Shown: piece by piece, positions 45,168 through 55,100 of the stretch | How the letters are laid out: each line of letters starts with the position of its first letter | Position numbering within the stretch: the first letter of the stretch is position 1 | Assembly (NCBI GenBank): GCA_944393605.1 | Contig: CALYAO010000044.1 | Location: forward strand, 1-64,000 | Source of the DNA: an uncultured Clostridia bacterium | GTDB lineage: Bacteria; Bacillota; Clostridia; UBA1381; UBA9506 | Direction of reading: 5' to 3' | Length of the DNA stretch: 64,000 nt | The notes under the pieces: model-generated | Seen by the model: only the letters and a program-made list of their open reading frames with translations | Database searches by the model: none | Told to the model about the DNA's origin: nothing | Translations under genes and position numbers: made by a program

Positions 45168-45576
45168 ATGGCACAAAATTCAAAATATTCATATTTTTTC
45201 TATAGATTGCAAGAAACGTTTTTTAAATACAAAAATATTGGCGTAAGAGATACTAAAATTTTGAATTTAATCCATTATATTAGAATAAATTCAAAAACCA
45301 TGGCCCAAATATGAAAAAATGAACATATTTATATCAAAATATTGAATAAATTGTGATCATATTTCAAGTATAACATCGGCGATATGATGGAGCAAACAGA
45401 AAATAGCGGTGCTTTTGCATGAGTTTACGAGAAGTGGCATTTCTTTTTTGTATGAAGAAAATGGGACTTTACGTAATTTGTTGAACAAAAACAAGATACT
45501 TGGTATTATAATACAAATTTGACGTATTGATACAGACGATATTGAATTTGTGGCTGCGATGGACATGATATTGTAA
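45168..45576 (+). pseudogene. Decayed AT-rich gene fragment of unknown origin
   Basis: A frame opens at ATG 45168 behind GGGAG (MAQNSKYSYFFYRLQETFF) and can be followed to TAA 45574 if TGA at 45312, 45351 and 45520 is read through and one base is removed near 45400, in an A run. The joined product would be about 135 aa, ending DDIEFVAAMDMIL, and looks protein-like (for example KIAVLLHEFTRSGISFLYEE). All three internal stops are TGA, at places where Trp would fit. I recognise no family. The strong AT bias against the GC-rich neighbours suggests foreign DNA or long decay. Confidence 0.4.
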
Positions 45577-45845
45577 TGTATACAAAAAGTTGGATTTTTG
45601 GAAATGACGGTATGCGATTTGTAAAGAAGGAGACCTGGGGAATGGCGGCCTTTTGTCGCCATTCCGCCGCAAATGTGGGTCTTTGAAAGGCATTGTCAAA
45701 TGATTTACAAAAGTGAATCCGCCGTTTGCAAAAAAAGATCAAATATTTTGTATAAATGAAAACAAAATTCAAAAATTCGAGTTATATATGAAAAGCATGA
45801 TTATAATCTCAATATACTTGGGATTATCCACTGGGAGGTATGATT

Positions 45846-47105
45846 ATGAAAGTATTAGTTGTTGGCGGCGGCGGCCGCGAGCATACCATTATTTGGAAGT
45901 TAGCACAGAGCCCCAAACGCCCCACGCTCTACTGTGCGCCCGGCAATGGCGGCATTGCGCAGCTCGCGACATGCGTGGACATCCGCGCCACCGACGTGGA
46001 TGGCATCGTTGCCTTTGCGAAGGAAAATCAGATTGACCTCACGGTGGTCGCGCCCGACGATCCGCTCATGCTGGGCATGGTGGATGCGCTGGAGGCGGCG
46101 GGCCTGCGTGCTTTCGGCCCCCGGCAGAGTGCCGCCCTGATTGAGGGCAGCAAGGTGTTCTCCAAGGAACTCATGAAACAATATGGCATCCCGACGGCGC
46201 GGTATGAGGTGTTTTCCGACCCAGACGAGGCCATGGCGTATATCCGTGCGCATGGGTATCCCGCTGTCATCAAGGCGGAGGGCCTGGCGCTGGGCAAGGG
46301 CGTCATCATTGCAAAGGACGAGGCGGAGGCCGAGGCCGGTATCCGCGAGATCATGCGGGACAAGGCGTTTGGGGATGCGGGCAATCGCGTCGTGATCGAG
46401 GAATTTTTGACGGGCCCCGAGGTGTCGGTGCTGGCCTTTACGGATGGGAAGACCCTGTGCCCCATGGTGTCCGCACAGGACCACAAACGGGCATATGACC
46501 ACGATGAGGGCCCCAACACGGGCGGCATGGGGACGTTTTCTCCCAGCCGACTGTATACGCCCGAGATCGCAAAGACCTGCATGGAGACCATCTTTCTGCC
46601 CACCATGCGGGCCATGAACGCGGAGGGACGGACGTTTAAGGGCGTCCTATACTTTGGGCTCATGATGACAGCGGACGGCGTCAAGGTGATTGAGTACAAC
46701 GCGCGGTTCGGGGATCCCGAGACGCAGGTGGTGCTGCCCCGGCTCAAGACGGACCTCTTGGAGATCTTTGAGGCCATCGTGGATGAGCGGCTGGCTGATC
46801 TCACCATCGAGTGGGATGACGGCGCGGCGGTGTGTGTGGTGCTGGCGTCGGGCGGATATCCCAAAAAATACCAGACTGGATACCCCATCGAGGGGTTGGC
46901 GGCTGTAGAACAGGAGCCCGGTATGATGGTGTTTCATGCGGGAACCAAGCTGGACGGCGGCAAGCTCGTGACGGCGGGCGGCCGCGTTTTGGGCGTCACC
47001 GCAGTGGGTGGCGATCTGGATGACGCGATCAAACGGGCGTATGACGGCGTTGGCAAGGTTTCGTTCCAGGATATGCATTACCGGAAGGACATCGGCATCA
47101 AATAA
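45846..47105 (+). CDS. purD: Phosphoribosylamine-glycine ligase
   Basis: Joins glycine to phosphoribosylamine with ATP to form GAR. The 419-aa ATP-grasp protein begins MKVLVVGGGGREHTIIWKL, with GYPAVIKAEGLALGKGV (ATP loop), AYDHDEGPNTGGMGTFSP and EYNARFGDPETQVVLPRL. ATG 45846 is chosen because GGGAGG ends seven bases upstream; ATG 45840 is only one base from it. In function it belongs with purF-M-N-H but lies beyond an 820-base AT-rich gap. Confidence 0.96.
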   Translation: MKVLVVGGGGREHTIIWKLAQSPKRPTLYCAPGNGGIAQLATCVDIRATDVDGIVAFAKENQIDLTVVAPDDPLMLGMVDALEAAGLRAFGPRQSAALIEGSKVFSKELMKQYGIPTARYEVFSDPDEAMAYIRAHGYPAVIKAEGLALGKGVIIAKDEAEAEAGIREIMRDKAFGDAGNRVVIEEFLTGPEVSVLAFTDGKTLCPMVSAQDHKRAYDHDEGPNTGGMGTFSPSRLYTPEIAKTCMETIFLPTMRAMNAEGRTFKGVLYFGLMMTADGVKVIEYNARFGDPETQVVLPRLKTDLLEIFEAIVDERLADLTIEWDDGAAVCVVLASGGYPKKYQTGYPIEGLAAVEQEPGMMVFHAGTKLDGGKLVTAGGRVLGVTAVGGDLDDAIKRAYDGVGKVSFQDMHYRKDIGIK

Positions 47106-47124
47106 ACAGGCGGGAGGCAGTCGG

Positions 47125-48048
47125 ATGAAGGTATTGGTGACAGGCGGGCTGGGGTTTATCGGCTCCACCATTGTGGATAAACTGGTTGCGGCGGGCCATG
47201 AGGTGGCCATCGCGGACAACCTTTCGACGGGCAAGCGGGAAAACTTAAATCCTGCCGCAACGCTGTATGAGGTGGATATCCTATCAGATGCGTTTCGGGA
47301 CATATACCAAAAGGCGGCGCCTGAGGTGGTGTACCACATGGCGGCGCAGATAGACATCCAAAAATCCATCCGGGATACGGCGCACGACGCGACGGTCAAC
47401 ATCCTGGGCACCATCCGGGTGTTGGAATGCATGCGGGATTTTGGGGCGCGCAAGATCATCTATGCGTCCTCGGCGGCGGTATACGGGGAACCCCACTACC
47501 TGCCCGTGGATGAGGAGCATCCCAACACCCCCATCTCCTTTTACGGCATCTCCAAATACACCCCCGAGCATTACATCCGCGTGTATGCGGGGATGCACGG
47601 GTTTTCGTATACCATCCTGCGCTTTGCCAACGCGTATGGCATCCGGCAGGATCCCAAAGGGGAAGGCGGCGTTGTGTCCATCTTCGTGGACAAGCTGCTC
47701 ACAGGGCAGACGCCCATCATCTTTGGGGACGGGGAGCAGACGCGGGACTTTGTGTATGTTGCGGATATCGCGGAGGCATGTGTCCGCGCGGCGCACAAAG
47801 GGGACGGCAAGATCATCAATGTCAGCACCAATACCCAGACATCGGTCAACCAGCTGCTGGCTGTGATGGAAGAAGCGCTGGGTGTCGATATTCCGGCGGA
47901 GTATCGGCCGGCCCGCGCGGCGGATATTGTGGACAACTATATGGACAACACGAGGCTCCGGGAGCTGCTGGGCTTTGTACCCGCGTATGATATTAATCGG
48001 GGGCTTTCGGAAACCATTGCATATTACAAAAAACAGTACCAGAAGTGA
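47125..48048 (+). CDS. NAD-dependent nucleotide-sugar epimerase, GalE-like
   Basis: A short-chain dehydrogenase of the extended type (307 aa). The NAD-binding motif [10 protein letters not shown] (TGxxGxxG) opens the protein, and [12 protein letters not shown] follows. The catalytic YxxxK appears in [16 protein letters not shown], with the serine in [27 protein letters not shown] is the usual GalE/WbpP-like segment. UDP-glucose/UDP-GlcNAc 4-epimerase activity is likely, but the exact sugar is not decided by the sequence. It lies 19 bases after purD, with no sugar pathway genes around it. Confidence 0.87.
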   Translation: MKVLVTGGLGFIGSTIVDKLVAAGHEVAIADNLSTGKRENLNPAATLYEVDILSDAFRDIYQKAAPEVVYHMAAQIDIQKSIRDTAHDATVNILGTIRVLECMRDFGARKIIYASSAAVYGEPHYLPVDEEHPNTPISFYGISKYTPEHYIRVYAGMHGFSYTILRFANAYGIRQDPKGEGGVVSIFVDKLLTGQTPIIFGDGEQTRDFVYVADIAEACVRAAHKGDGKIINVSTNTQTSVNQLLAVMEEALGVDIPAEYRPARAADIVDNYMDNTRLRELLGFVPAYDINRGLSETIAYYKKQYQK

Positions 48049-48115
48049 CATGTATGGGGCGTTTCGTATACGCCCTACTTTTTTCAAGGGTTGTACAGGT
48101 AAGGAGGAATTTGGT

Positions 48116-50344
48116 ATGGAACAGTGGAGAGGATTTACTCCGGGGGCATGGCAGGAGACCATCGACGTCCGGGATTTTATCCAGAAAAACTACACCCCCT
48201 ACGAGGGGGATGGGGCCTTTTTGGCGGAGGCCACCGAGCGGACCCGCCGGCTGAACGAAAAGTATGAACGCCTGCGGATGCTGGAACAGGAATGGGGCGG
48301 CGTGGTGGATGTGGACACCAACACGGTGTCGTCGCTGCTCAATTATGGTCCCGGGTATCTGGACAAAGCAAATGAGATCATCGTGGGGTTCCAGACCAAC
48401 CGGCCCTTAAAGCGGGGCGTCAACCCCTTCGGCGGCATCCGCATGGCGGAGCAGGCATGCCAGGCCTATGGCTATGAATTGTCCGACCGCGTCAAGGAGC
48501 AGTTCTCCTACCGTACCACCCACAACGACGGCGTGTTTCGTGTATACAGTGACGAGATGCGGGCCGCGCGGCACTGCGGGATCATCACGGGCCTGCCCGA
48601 TTCCTATGGCCGCGGCCGCATCATTGGGGATTACCGCCGCGTCGCGCTGTACGGCGTGGACCGGCTGATCGCGGAAAAACAGGCGGACAAGCGCGCCATC
48701 GGCATGCGGGACATGGACGATGAGAATATCCGGCTGTCTGAGGAGGTTTTTCGGCAGATTGACTTTTTAGACAAGCTCAAGCAGATGGCACAGCTGTATG
48801 GCATGGACATCTCGGGCCCCGCGGGGAATGCGCGGGAGGCCATCCAGTGGGTGTATTTTGCGTACTTGGCGGCCATCAAGGAGCAAAACGGTGCGGCGGA
48901 GTCGCTGGGCCGCGTCGGGACCTTTTTGGACATCTACCTCTCCCGTGACCTCGCGGAAGGGACGCTCACGGAGGAGGGCGCTCAGGAGCTCATCGACGAT
49001 TTCGTGCTCAAACTCCGCATGACGCGCCAGCTGCGGACGCCCGCCTACAACGAGCTGTTCGCGGGGGATCCCAACTGGGTCACCGAGTCGGTGGGCGGCA
49101 TGGGGGAGGACGGGCGTACGCTGGTCACCAAAACGTCCTATCGCATGCTGCATACGCTGTATACGCTGGGAACCGCGCCCGAGCCCAACCTCACGGTGCT
49201 GTGGTCGCCCCATCTCCCCCAGCCCTGGCGGGAATACTGCGCGAAGGTTTCCATTGAAACGGACTCCATCCAGTATGAAAACGACGAGCTCATGCGGGCG
49301 CGGTTTGGGGATGACTATGCCATTGCGTGCTGTGTGTCGGCTGCGCGGGTGGGCAAGCAGATGCAGTTCTTCGGCGCACGGTGCAATGCCGCCAAGACGC
49401 TGCTCATGGCGCTCAATGGCGGCAGAGACGAAATTTCAGGCGCGCAGGTCGGACCCAAGGGCAAGACCTTCCCCGCAGGAGAGCCGCTTTTGTATGATGA
49501 GGTAGTTGCAGCCTATCGCACCTATGTGGAGTGGCTGTGCCGGCTGTATGTCAACACCATGAATGTGATCCACTACATGCATGACAAATACGCCTATGAG
49601 AAGATCCAGATGGCGCTGCACGATACCGACGTGGGCCGGTTCATGTCCTTTGGCATGGCGGGGCTGTCGGTGGCTGCGGATTCCCTGTCCGCCATTCGGT
49701 ATGCCAAGGTGACGCCCATCTATGATGAGCGGGGCATCATCTCGGACTTTGACGTGGTGGGGGACTTCCCCAAGTACGGCAACGACGACGACCGCGTGGA
49801 CAGCATTGCGGTGTGGCTGTGTGACCTCTTTATGAGTGAGCTCAGAAAGCACAAGACCTACCGGAATGCGGAGCACACGCTGTCCATTCTCACCATCACG
49901 TCCAACGTGGTATATGGCAAAAAGACAGGCAGTACGCCCGATGGGCGCAAGGCGGGCGAGCCCTTCGCGCCGGGCGCCAACCCCATGCATGGGCGGGAGA
50001 AATGCGGTGCGCTGGCATCCTTAAATTCGGTGGCAAAACTGGACTATAACACCTGCCGGGACGGCATCTCCAATACCTTCACGGTGACGCCGTCCACCCT
50101 GGGCAGGACGCTGCCCGAACAGCAGGCCAACCTGGTTGGCATCCTGGACGGCTACTTTGCACAGGACGCGCACCACTTAAACGTCAACGTCCTGGAGCGC
50201 GCAACACTGCTGGATGCGATGGAGCACCCGGCCAAGTACCCCAATCTCACCATCCGTGTTTCGGGCTATGCGGTGCACTTCACCTCCCTCAGCCGGGCGC
50301 AGCAGCAAGAGGTCCTAAGCCGCGCGTTCCACACCGCCATATGA
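48116..50344 (+). CDS. pflB: Formate C-acetyltransferase (pyruvate formate-lyase)
   Basis: A glycyl-radical enzyme (742 aa) splitting pyruvate with CoA into acetyl-CoA and formate. The adjacent catalytic cysteines are in [19 protein letters not shown] (about C405-C406), the mark of true PFL rather than a diol dehydratase. The radical glycine is in [13 protein letters not shown] (about G717) near the C-terminus. [14 protein letters not shown] is also PFL-specific. The ATG follows AAGGAGG. The activating enzyme overlaps its stop by four bases. Formate made here can feed one-carbon units to the purine steps nearby. Confidence 0.96.
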   Translation: MEQWRGFTPGAWQETIDVRDFIQKNYTPYEGDGAFLAEATERTRRLNEKYERLRMLEQEWGGVVDVDTNTVSSLLNYGPGYLDKANEIIVGFQTNRPLKRGVNPFGGIRMAEQACQAYGYELSDRVKEQFSYRTTHNDGVFRVYSDEMRAARHCGIITGLPDSYGRGRIIGDYRRVALYGVDRLIAEKQADKRAIGMRDMDDENIRLSEEVFRQIDFLDKLKQMAQLYGMDISGPAGNAREAIQWVYFAYLAAIKEQNGAAESLGRVGTFLDIYLSRDLAEGTLTEEGAQELIDDFVLKLRMTRQLRTPAYNELFAGDPNWVTESVGGMGEDGRTLVTKTSYRMLHTLYTLGTAPEPNLTVLWSPHLPQPWREYCAKVSIETDSIQYENDELMRARFGDDYAIACCVSAARVGKQMQFFGARCNAAKTLLMALNGGRDEISGAQVGPKGKTFPAGEPLLYDEVVAAYRTYVEWLCRLYVNTMNVIHYMHDKYAYEKIQMALHDTDVGRFMSFGMAGLSVAADSLSAIRYAKVTPIYDERGIISDFDVVGDFPKYGNDDDRVDSIAVWLCDLFMSELRKHKTYRNAEHTLSILTITSNVVYGKKTGSTPDGRKAGEPFAPGANPMHGREKCGALASLNSVAKLDYNTCRDGISNTFTVTPSTLGRTLPEQQANLVGILDGYFAQDAHHLNVNVLERATLLDAMEHPAKYPNLTIRVSGYAVHFTSLSRAQQQEVLSRAFHTAI

Positions 50345-51063
50345 ACGGGGACGTGGGCCGTGTGCACTCGGTGGAGACGCTGGGCGCGGTGGACGGGCCG
50401 GGCCTGCGGACGGTGCTGTTCCTGGCGGGCTGCCCGCTTCGATGCCTGTATTGTCACAACCCCGACACCCATGATTTTGCGGGCGGGGATGCCATGACGG
50501 CGGAGCAGGTGCTGGCGCGCGTGATGCGGTACCGGCCTTACTATGGCAAAACGGGCGGCGTGACGTTTTCGGGCGGGGAGCCGCTGTGCCAGCCGGCATT
50601 TGTTGCGACACTCGCCCGCCACATGCGGGAAGCGGGCATCCACACGGCGGTGGACACCAGCGGGGGCGTTTGGAACGAGGCGGTGCGGGATGCGGTGGAT
50701 GCGGTGGACCTGGTTATTTTGGATGTCAAACACACCGATCCGGCCCGGTTCCGCGCCTTGACGGGCGTGCCCATGGACAACCTGCATGCGATTTTGGCAT
50801 ACTGCAAGGAAATTCAAAAACCGTTGTGGGTGCGACAGGTGATCCTGCCGGGCTGGACGGATACGGTGGAGGAAATCCATACCCTGCGTCGGCTGGTTAG
50901 GGGCGCCAACGTGGAGCGCATGGAGCTTTTGCCCTATCACACGCTGGGCGTGCACAAGTGGGAGGCGCTGGGGCTGCCCTATCCGCTTGTGGGTGTTACC
51001 CCTCCCAGTCAGGCGACGATGGATGCGCTGAATGCGGTGTTATATGAAGAAAAAAGCGGCTGA
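50341..51063 (+). CDS. pflA: Pyruvate formate-lyase activating enzyme
   Basis: A radical SAM enzyme (240 aa) that puts the glycyl radical on PFL. The 4Fe-4S cysteines are C31, C35 and C38 ([18 protein letters not shown]), and the SAM-binding GGE is in [30 protein letters not shown] and the [15 protein letters not shown] segment match PflA. It lacks the extra ferredoxin domain of diol-dehydratase activases, in line with the true PFL upstream. ATGA overlap couples the two genes. Confidence 0.96.
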   Translation: MNGDVGRVHSVETLGAVDGPGLRTVLFLAGCPLRCLYCHNPDTHDFAGGDAMTAEQVLARVMRYRPYYGKTGGVTFSGGEPLCQPAFVATLARHMREAGIHTAVDTSGGVWNEAVRDAVDAVDLVILDVKHTDPARFRALTGVPMDNLHAILAYCKEIQKPLWVRQVILPGWTDTVEEIHTLRRLVRGANVERMELLPYHTLGVHKWEALGLPYPLVGVTPPSQATMDALNAVLYEEKSG

Positions 51064-51079
51064 GAAGCCGCTTTTTTTT
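51054..51079 (+). terminator. pflA terminator
   Basis: AAGCGGCT pairs with AAGCCGCTT around GAG, overlapping the end of the coding sequence; eight or more T residues follow. Confidence 0.9.
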
Positions 51080-51179
51080 GGCTGAAATTGCCTGTGGATA
51101 TTCGACGGCAACGGGAATGAAATGGGACGCAGCACAGCATACTAAAGCTGTAACTTTATTTTGGAAAGAAGGATATACC

Positions 51180-51353
51180 ATGATGAAGATGAAAGTACTG
51201 GGCGGTTTGGTGGCGGGCGCCATTGTGGGCTCCGCCATCACCATGATCATGGACCCCATGAGCGGGCGCCAAAAGCGCAAGCTTCGCCGGACGGGGAACC
51301 GGGTCGTAAAGACGGTGGGCAGCATGTTAGACAGCTTTGCCATGAGACGATAG
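51180..51353 (+). CDS. Small YtxH-like membrane protein
   Basis: A 57-aa protein with one glycine-rich hydrophobic helix (VLGGLVAGAIVGSAITMIM) followed by a basic amphipathic tail (GRQKRKLRRTGNRVVKTVG). The helix plus DPMSG turn resembles YtxH/gas-vesicle-like small proteins of Bacillota, whose job is unknown. ATG 51180 follows AAGGA; ATG 51183 is an alternative. It is monocistronic between two terminators. Confidence 0.75.
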   Translation: MMKMKVLGGLVAGAIVGSAITMIMDPMSGRQKRKLRRTGNRVVKTVGSMLDSFAMRR

Positions 51354-51359
51354 CAAAAA

Positions 51360-51388
51360 AAGCCGGTGCGAAAGCACCGGCTTTTTTT
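51360..51388 (+). terminator. Terminator of YtxH-like gene
   Basis: AAGCCGGTGC and GCACCGGCTT around GAAA, with A7 upstream and T7 downstream. Confidence 0.95.
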
Positions 51389-51474
51389 ATGCGTTGGAGG
51401 CGCGGCCCATGCGCTTTTGTGCGGTTTTTTCATTGTTCGGTAAATTTGGGAAAAATCTTCCATTTGTGTTAGCC

Positions 51475-51502
51475 TTGGCAAAAAGGAGGGTATCTATATA
51501 GT
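51475..51502 (+). promoter_or_regulatory. Promoter of zinc-ribbon membrane protein gene
   Basis: TTGGCA (51475-51480), 16 bases and TATAGT (51497-51502). The -10 lies in CTATATAGTATC (51494-51505), a 12-mer also present, inverted, upstream of the RHH gene. Confidence 0.6.
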
Positions 51503-51527
51503 ATCCAATGATCAGGAGGGGACACGT

Positions 51528-51869
51528 ATGGACAGCGATGCAGTAAAAGGTGTGGGGCTTGTGGTAGCGATTCTGTGTGTCATTGGCGGGACCGTTGGAT
51601 GGTTCCAAACGGGATCGTTTTGGGTGATGGCATATGTGCTGGCGGGTGGGGGCTTGCTCTGCGTGCTGCTGCTGACGTTGGGCAGCATTTTGGGGCGGCT
51701 GGAGGATATCCAATTTCTGCTCATGCAGCAGGCGGAACGGGCAAAGACGGCGGAAAAAGATACCCAAGAGGATACGTGGGAGTGCGCGTGTGGTCAGGCC
51801 AATTCCGTGGATTCTATGGCCTGCAGCCGCTGCGGCAAACCGTGGCTTGCCACGTCCAGGACAAAATAA
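51528..51869 (+). CDS. Small membrane protein with C-terminal zinc ribbon
   Basis: A 113-aa protein with two transmembrane helices (GLVVAILCVIGGTVGWF and VMAYVLAGGGLLCVLLLTLG), a short coiled region (LEDIQFLLMQQAERAKTAEK) and a cysteine finger WECACGQANSVDSMACSRCGKP cut here to its key residues: C-x-C near residue 90 and C-xx-C near 101. The topology puts the finger in the cytoplasm. No function is recognised. ATG 51528 follows AGGAGGGG. Confidence 0.75.
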   Translation: MDSDAVKGVGLVVAILCVIGGTVGWFQTGSFWVMAYVLAGGGLLCVLLLTLGSILGRLEDIQFLLMQQAERAKTAEKDTQEDTWECACGQANSVDSMACSRCGKPWLATSRTK

Positions 51870-51953
51870 TCGGGTAAAATTCTGCCAAAAAACATAAAAA
51901 AGTACAATACCGTTCCAGCGGTTTGTGATATAGTATGATAAAACAAAATAACA

Positions 51954-52057
51954 CTTATCTGGGCCAGTCCGGCCAAAACGGAATGGGGTGCAAGTCCCCG
52001 CGAGCAAGTCACTGTGAAGCCCTTTTTTGGGATAAGTCAGATACGTATTCAGATAAG
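51954..52057 (+). ncRNA. Cobalamin riboswitch aptamer (short class)
   Basis: The P1 stem is CTTATCTG (51954-51961) with CAGATAAG (52050-52057). Inside are GGAATGGGGTGCAAGTCCCC (P3/P4 core with the conserved GGTGnnAnTCC loop), CAAGTCACTGTGA (the CACTG element) and AAGTCAGATAC (B12 box core). At about 104 bases it lacks the long side arms of the classical AdoCbl type and may belong to the class II forms. It is followed by a strong terminator, so ligand binding probably stops transcription of the two genes downstream. Confidence 0.88.
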
Positions 52058-52104
52058 ATCGCTGTTTTTGCTTGTACCGAAAACGGACGATGGCTCAGAA
52101 TTGT

Positions 52105-52146
52105 AAGCGCCTGTCTTTGGAAAAGCAAAGACAGGCGCTTTCTTTG
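52105..52146 (+). terminator. Riboswitch-controlled terminator
   Basis: AAGCGCCTGTCTTTG (52105-52119) and CAAAGACAGGCGCTT (52126-52140) form a 15-bp stem followed by TCTTTG. It lies between the aptamer and the 52200 gene, with no gene ending nearby, as in an expression platform. Confidence 0.88.
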
Positions 52147-52199
52147 TATCTATAAAAAAATAGATAAACAAATGTAACATAAAAGGAGGAGACAAAACG

Positions 52200-55100
52200 A
52201 TGAGATTGAAGAAGCAGTGTGTGGCGCTGCTGCTGGGGCTGTGCATGCTGTTTGCGTGCATGCTGCCGGCTGTCGCCGACACGCAAGCGGCACTCACGCT
52301 GTCGCTGGTGGAGGCCGAAGGATTTGCAAACGGCCAGGAGGCGCATGTGACGCTTCTGGCGGAGAATGACGGGGATGCACCCGTTCAGGCAGCATTCTTT
52401 TTGGCGCTGTATGAAACGGATACCAACCGCATGGAGGCCTATACCTATGTGATGGATACCGTTTCTGCGGGGGCGGACAAGCAGTGGGGCGCGGGGATGC
52501 CCATCCCGGACACGGGCAGCTATTATATGAAGGCCTTTGCCTGGGATGACCCGACCGGTGCGTCGCTGGTCAGCAATGTGCTGGAGATCGCCATGGGGCA
52601 GACGGGGCCCGAAGAGGATGTTGCAGAACGTGTCGAAGCGGCCATTTTGAAAACGGGCGCCTATGTCGCAGAAAAGGTGCCATCGCCCTCCGTTGGGATG
52701 GAGAGCGGCGACTGGGCGGTCTTTGCGCTGGCCCGTGCGGGCGTTCAGGTGCCCGCTGGCTACTATGACGGCTACTATGAGCGCGCAGCACAGCGCATTG
52801 CGTCCGAAGCTGCGAAAGAAGACGGCGTCTGGGATGACAAGGTGACGGAGGTGCAGCGCGTTGCGCTGGCGCTGACCGCCATTGGCAAGGATCCGCGTGA
52901 CGTCGGCGGCGAGGACCTGTTGGATTACAGCTATAACAAAGCGGATCATTTCCCGGGAATCAAGCCAGACGGCGAGCTGGGCAGCCGCCAAGGCGCCAAC
53001 GAGCTGATCTATGCGCTGCTGTCGGTGCAGGCGCATGATGCCTATGCCGCGCCCGCTGAGCCTTCCATGGATGAGGCAGAAATGGTAGATGCGCTGCTTT
53101 CTTACAAAGCGGAAGGCGGTTTTGCGCTGTCGGAAGGCGGTGCGCTGAACGCGGATGTAACGGCCATGGCGGTGCAGGCGCTCGCAAAGGCATATGACCA
53201 GCCGGCAGTCAAAGAAGCGGTGGATACGGCGCTTGCGACCTTGTCGGAGCTGCAGTCGGCAGACGGGCAGATCGCGACGGAGAACGGAGAGGTGAAGTCG
53301 CTGGAGACGGTTGCCCAGACCATCGTTGCGCTGACGGAGCTGGGCATGGACCCCGACACCGACGCGCGGTTTGTAAAAGGGGAGAACAGCCTGGTGGATG
53401 CGCTGTTTGCCTATGCGGAGGCAGATGGCTCCTTCCGGCATCTTTTGACCGACGAGGAAAGCAGCCAGATGGCGACCGAGCAGGCATTGTATGCGCTGGC
53501 GGCGCTGGATCGGTTCTATGCGGAGAAGAACACGCTCTATGACATGAACGACGTGACGCTGACGTCGCCTGCACCTGCCGGCATCGCCATTCCGGAGGAA
53601 GCGCTGGCGGCAAACGCATACGAGACATTCTATTACCTGGCGGATCAGACCTATCTCTATCAGGGACAGACCGTCACGTTTGTGTCGGAGAGCGAGATGC
53701 AGGCGGGAGACCAGACCTATCCGCTGCGGAACAAGGCCGTCGAGGTGACGGTGAAAACGGCTGAGGACGGGGCAACCATCGGCTTTACGGGGCTGACCAC
53801 GCCGGTTGGCTCTGTGTCGGACAAGTGGAATTTGGGCTTTGGCGGCGCGGTGCAGATTGCGTATCAGTCGGATATCCCCGGACAGGCCGAGGTGCGCTCA
53901 GAAAACGAAAATCTGACCGAGCTGGTGTTGTCTGACCTCCCCGCCGGGACCTATCATTTGACGAATGGAGCCATCTATGAGGCGGCCAATGAATGGAGCC
54001 CGGGGATAGACTTCGGGGATGGCAAAGGAACCGTCAAGGAAGGCTATTTTGGGACGCTGCCTGACCTGACCATAACGGTCGCAGGCAAGCCGACCGAAGA
54101 GCCGGTTGGGACGGTTTCGGTCTCCATTGAAAAGCGGACCATCGGCAAAGGGGACACGCTGCCGCTGATGCAGACGGACCTCTATGCGGGCGAATCCGCA
54201 TGGGACTTGCTGTCGCGCGTGAGTGCGGCGCAGGGCATTGCGGTCAAAACCACAGGCAATGGGGATGCGATGTACGTTTCCGCAATCGACGGAGACGGCG
54301 AGTATGACTATGGATCGGTCAGCGGCTGGATGTATTGTGTGAACGATGAGATGCCGTGGGTCGGCATTGCAAACTATCAGCTGCAGGACGGGGATGTCCT
54401 CCGGATGCGGTATTACACGGCGGGCTCCATGCAGGAGGACTGGTCGGCGTTTTTGCCGCTGGTAGACCGTCTAGCCTATCTTATCGATGAGACAAACGAG
54501 CTACTTGCGTCGGGCAGCTATACCGAGAGCTCCCGCCAGGCGGTAGAAGAGGCACTAGCAGCGGCGCAGCCCATTGTGGATGACCCGCAGTATGATTCCA
54601 CCGAGACCGAAAAGGAACTGGTGGTAAATGAGTACATCGGGCGCTTGATGCAAGCGGTGGACGGTCTGGTGCCGGGCAACGAGGAGCCGCCTTCGGACAG
54701 CGAGGTGCCCGATGATTGGGAGAACGATCTCTGGCTCCAGTATGATTTTAAGGAGATGTCGGTGGGGGACACGGCGGATATCTATCCGCGGCGGGTGCCC
54801 CAGGCGGTTGCGGATGTGATCAACAATGATGTGGAGCGTCCCAACTTCCGGTTTGAGATCGTATCAGGAGACAGCATTGCGCTGGAAGAGGTGCCAAACA
54901 GTACAGATCCCTCCCGTACGGACAAGGTGACCGTGACGGCGGTAAAAGAAGGGGTCAGCATTGTGAAGGTCAGCTACGATGCCTTCACGCATTCGCAAGG
55001 CACGGCGTTTGGCGCATGCTCCCCCGTCAATGAGACCTATGCCATCTTCCATGTGGCAGGGGCCGACTGCGGCATTGCCATTGACCCGGGTGAACAGCTC

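Larger units (their letters stand above)
45022..45845. other. AT-rich stretch between purH and purD
   Basis: About 820 bases, sharply more AT-rich than both neighbours from about 45175 on. It contains the purH hairpin, a decayed gene (45168-45576), a hairpin GGAATGGCG/CGCCATTCC at about 45639-45665 inside a longer pairing AGACC/GGGTCT, and a likely purD -10 (TATAAT, 45802-45807) with no good -35. Confidence 0.65.
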
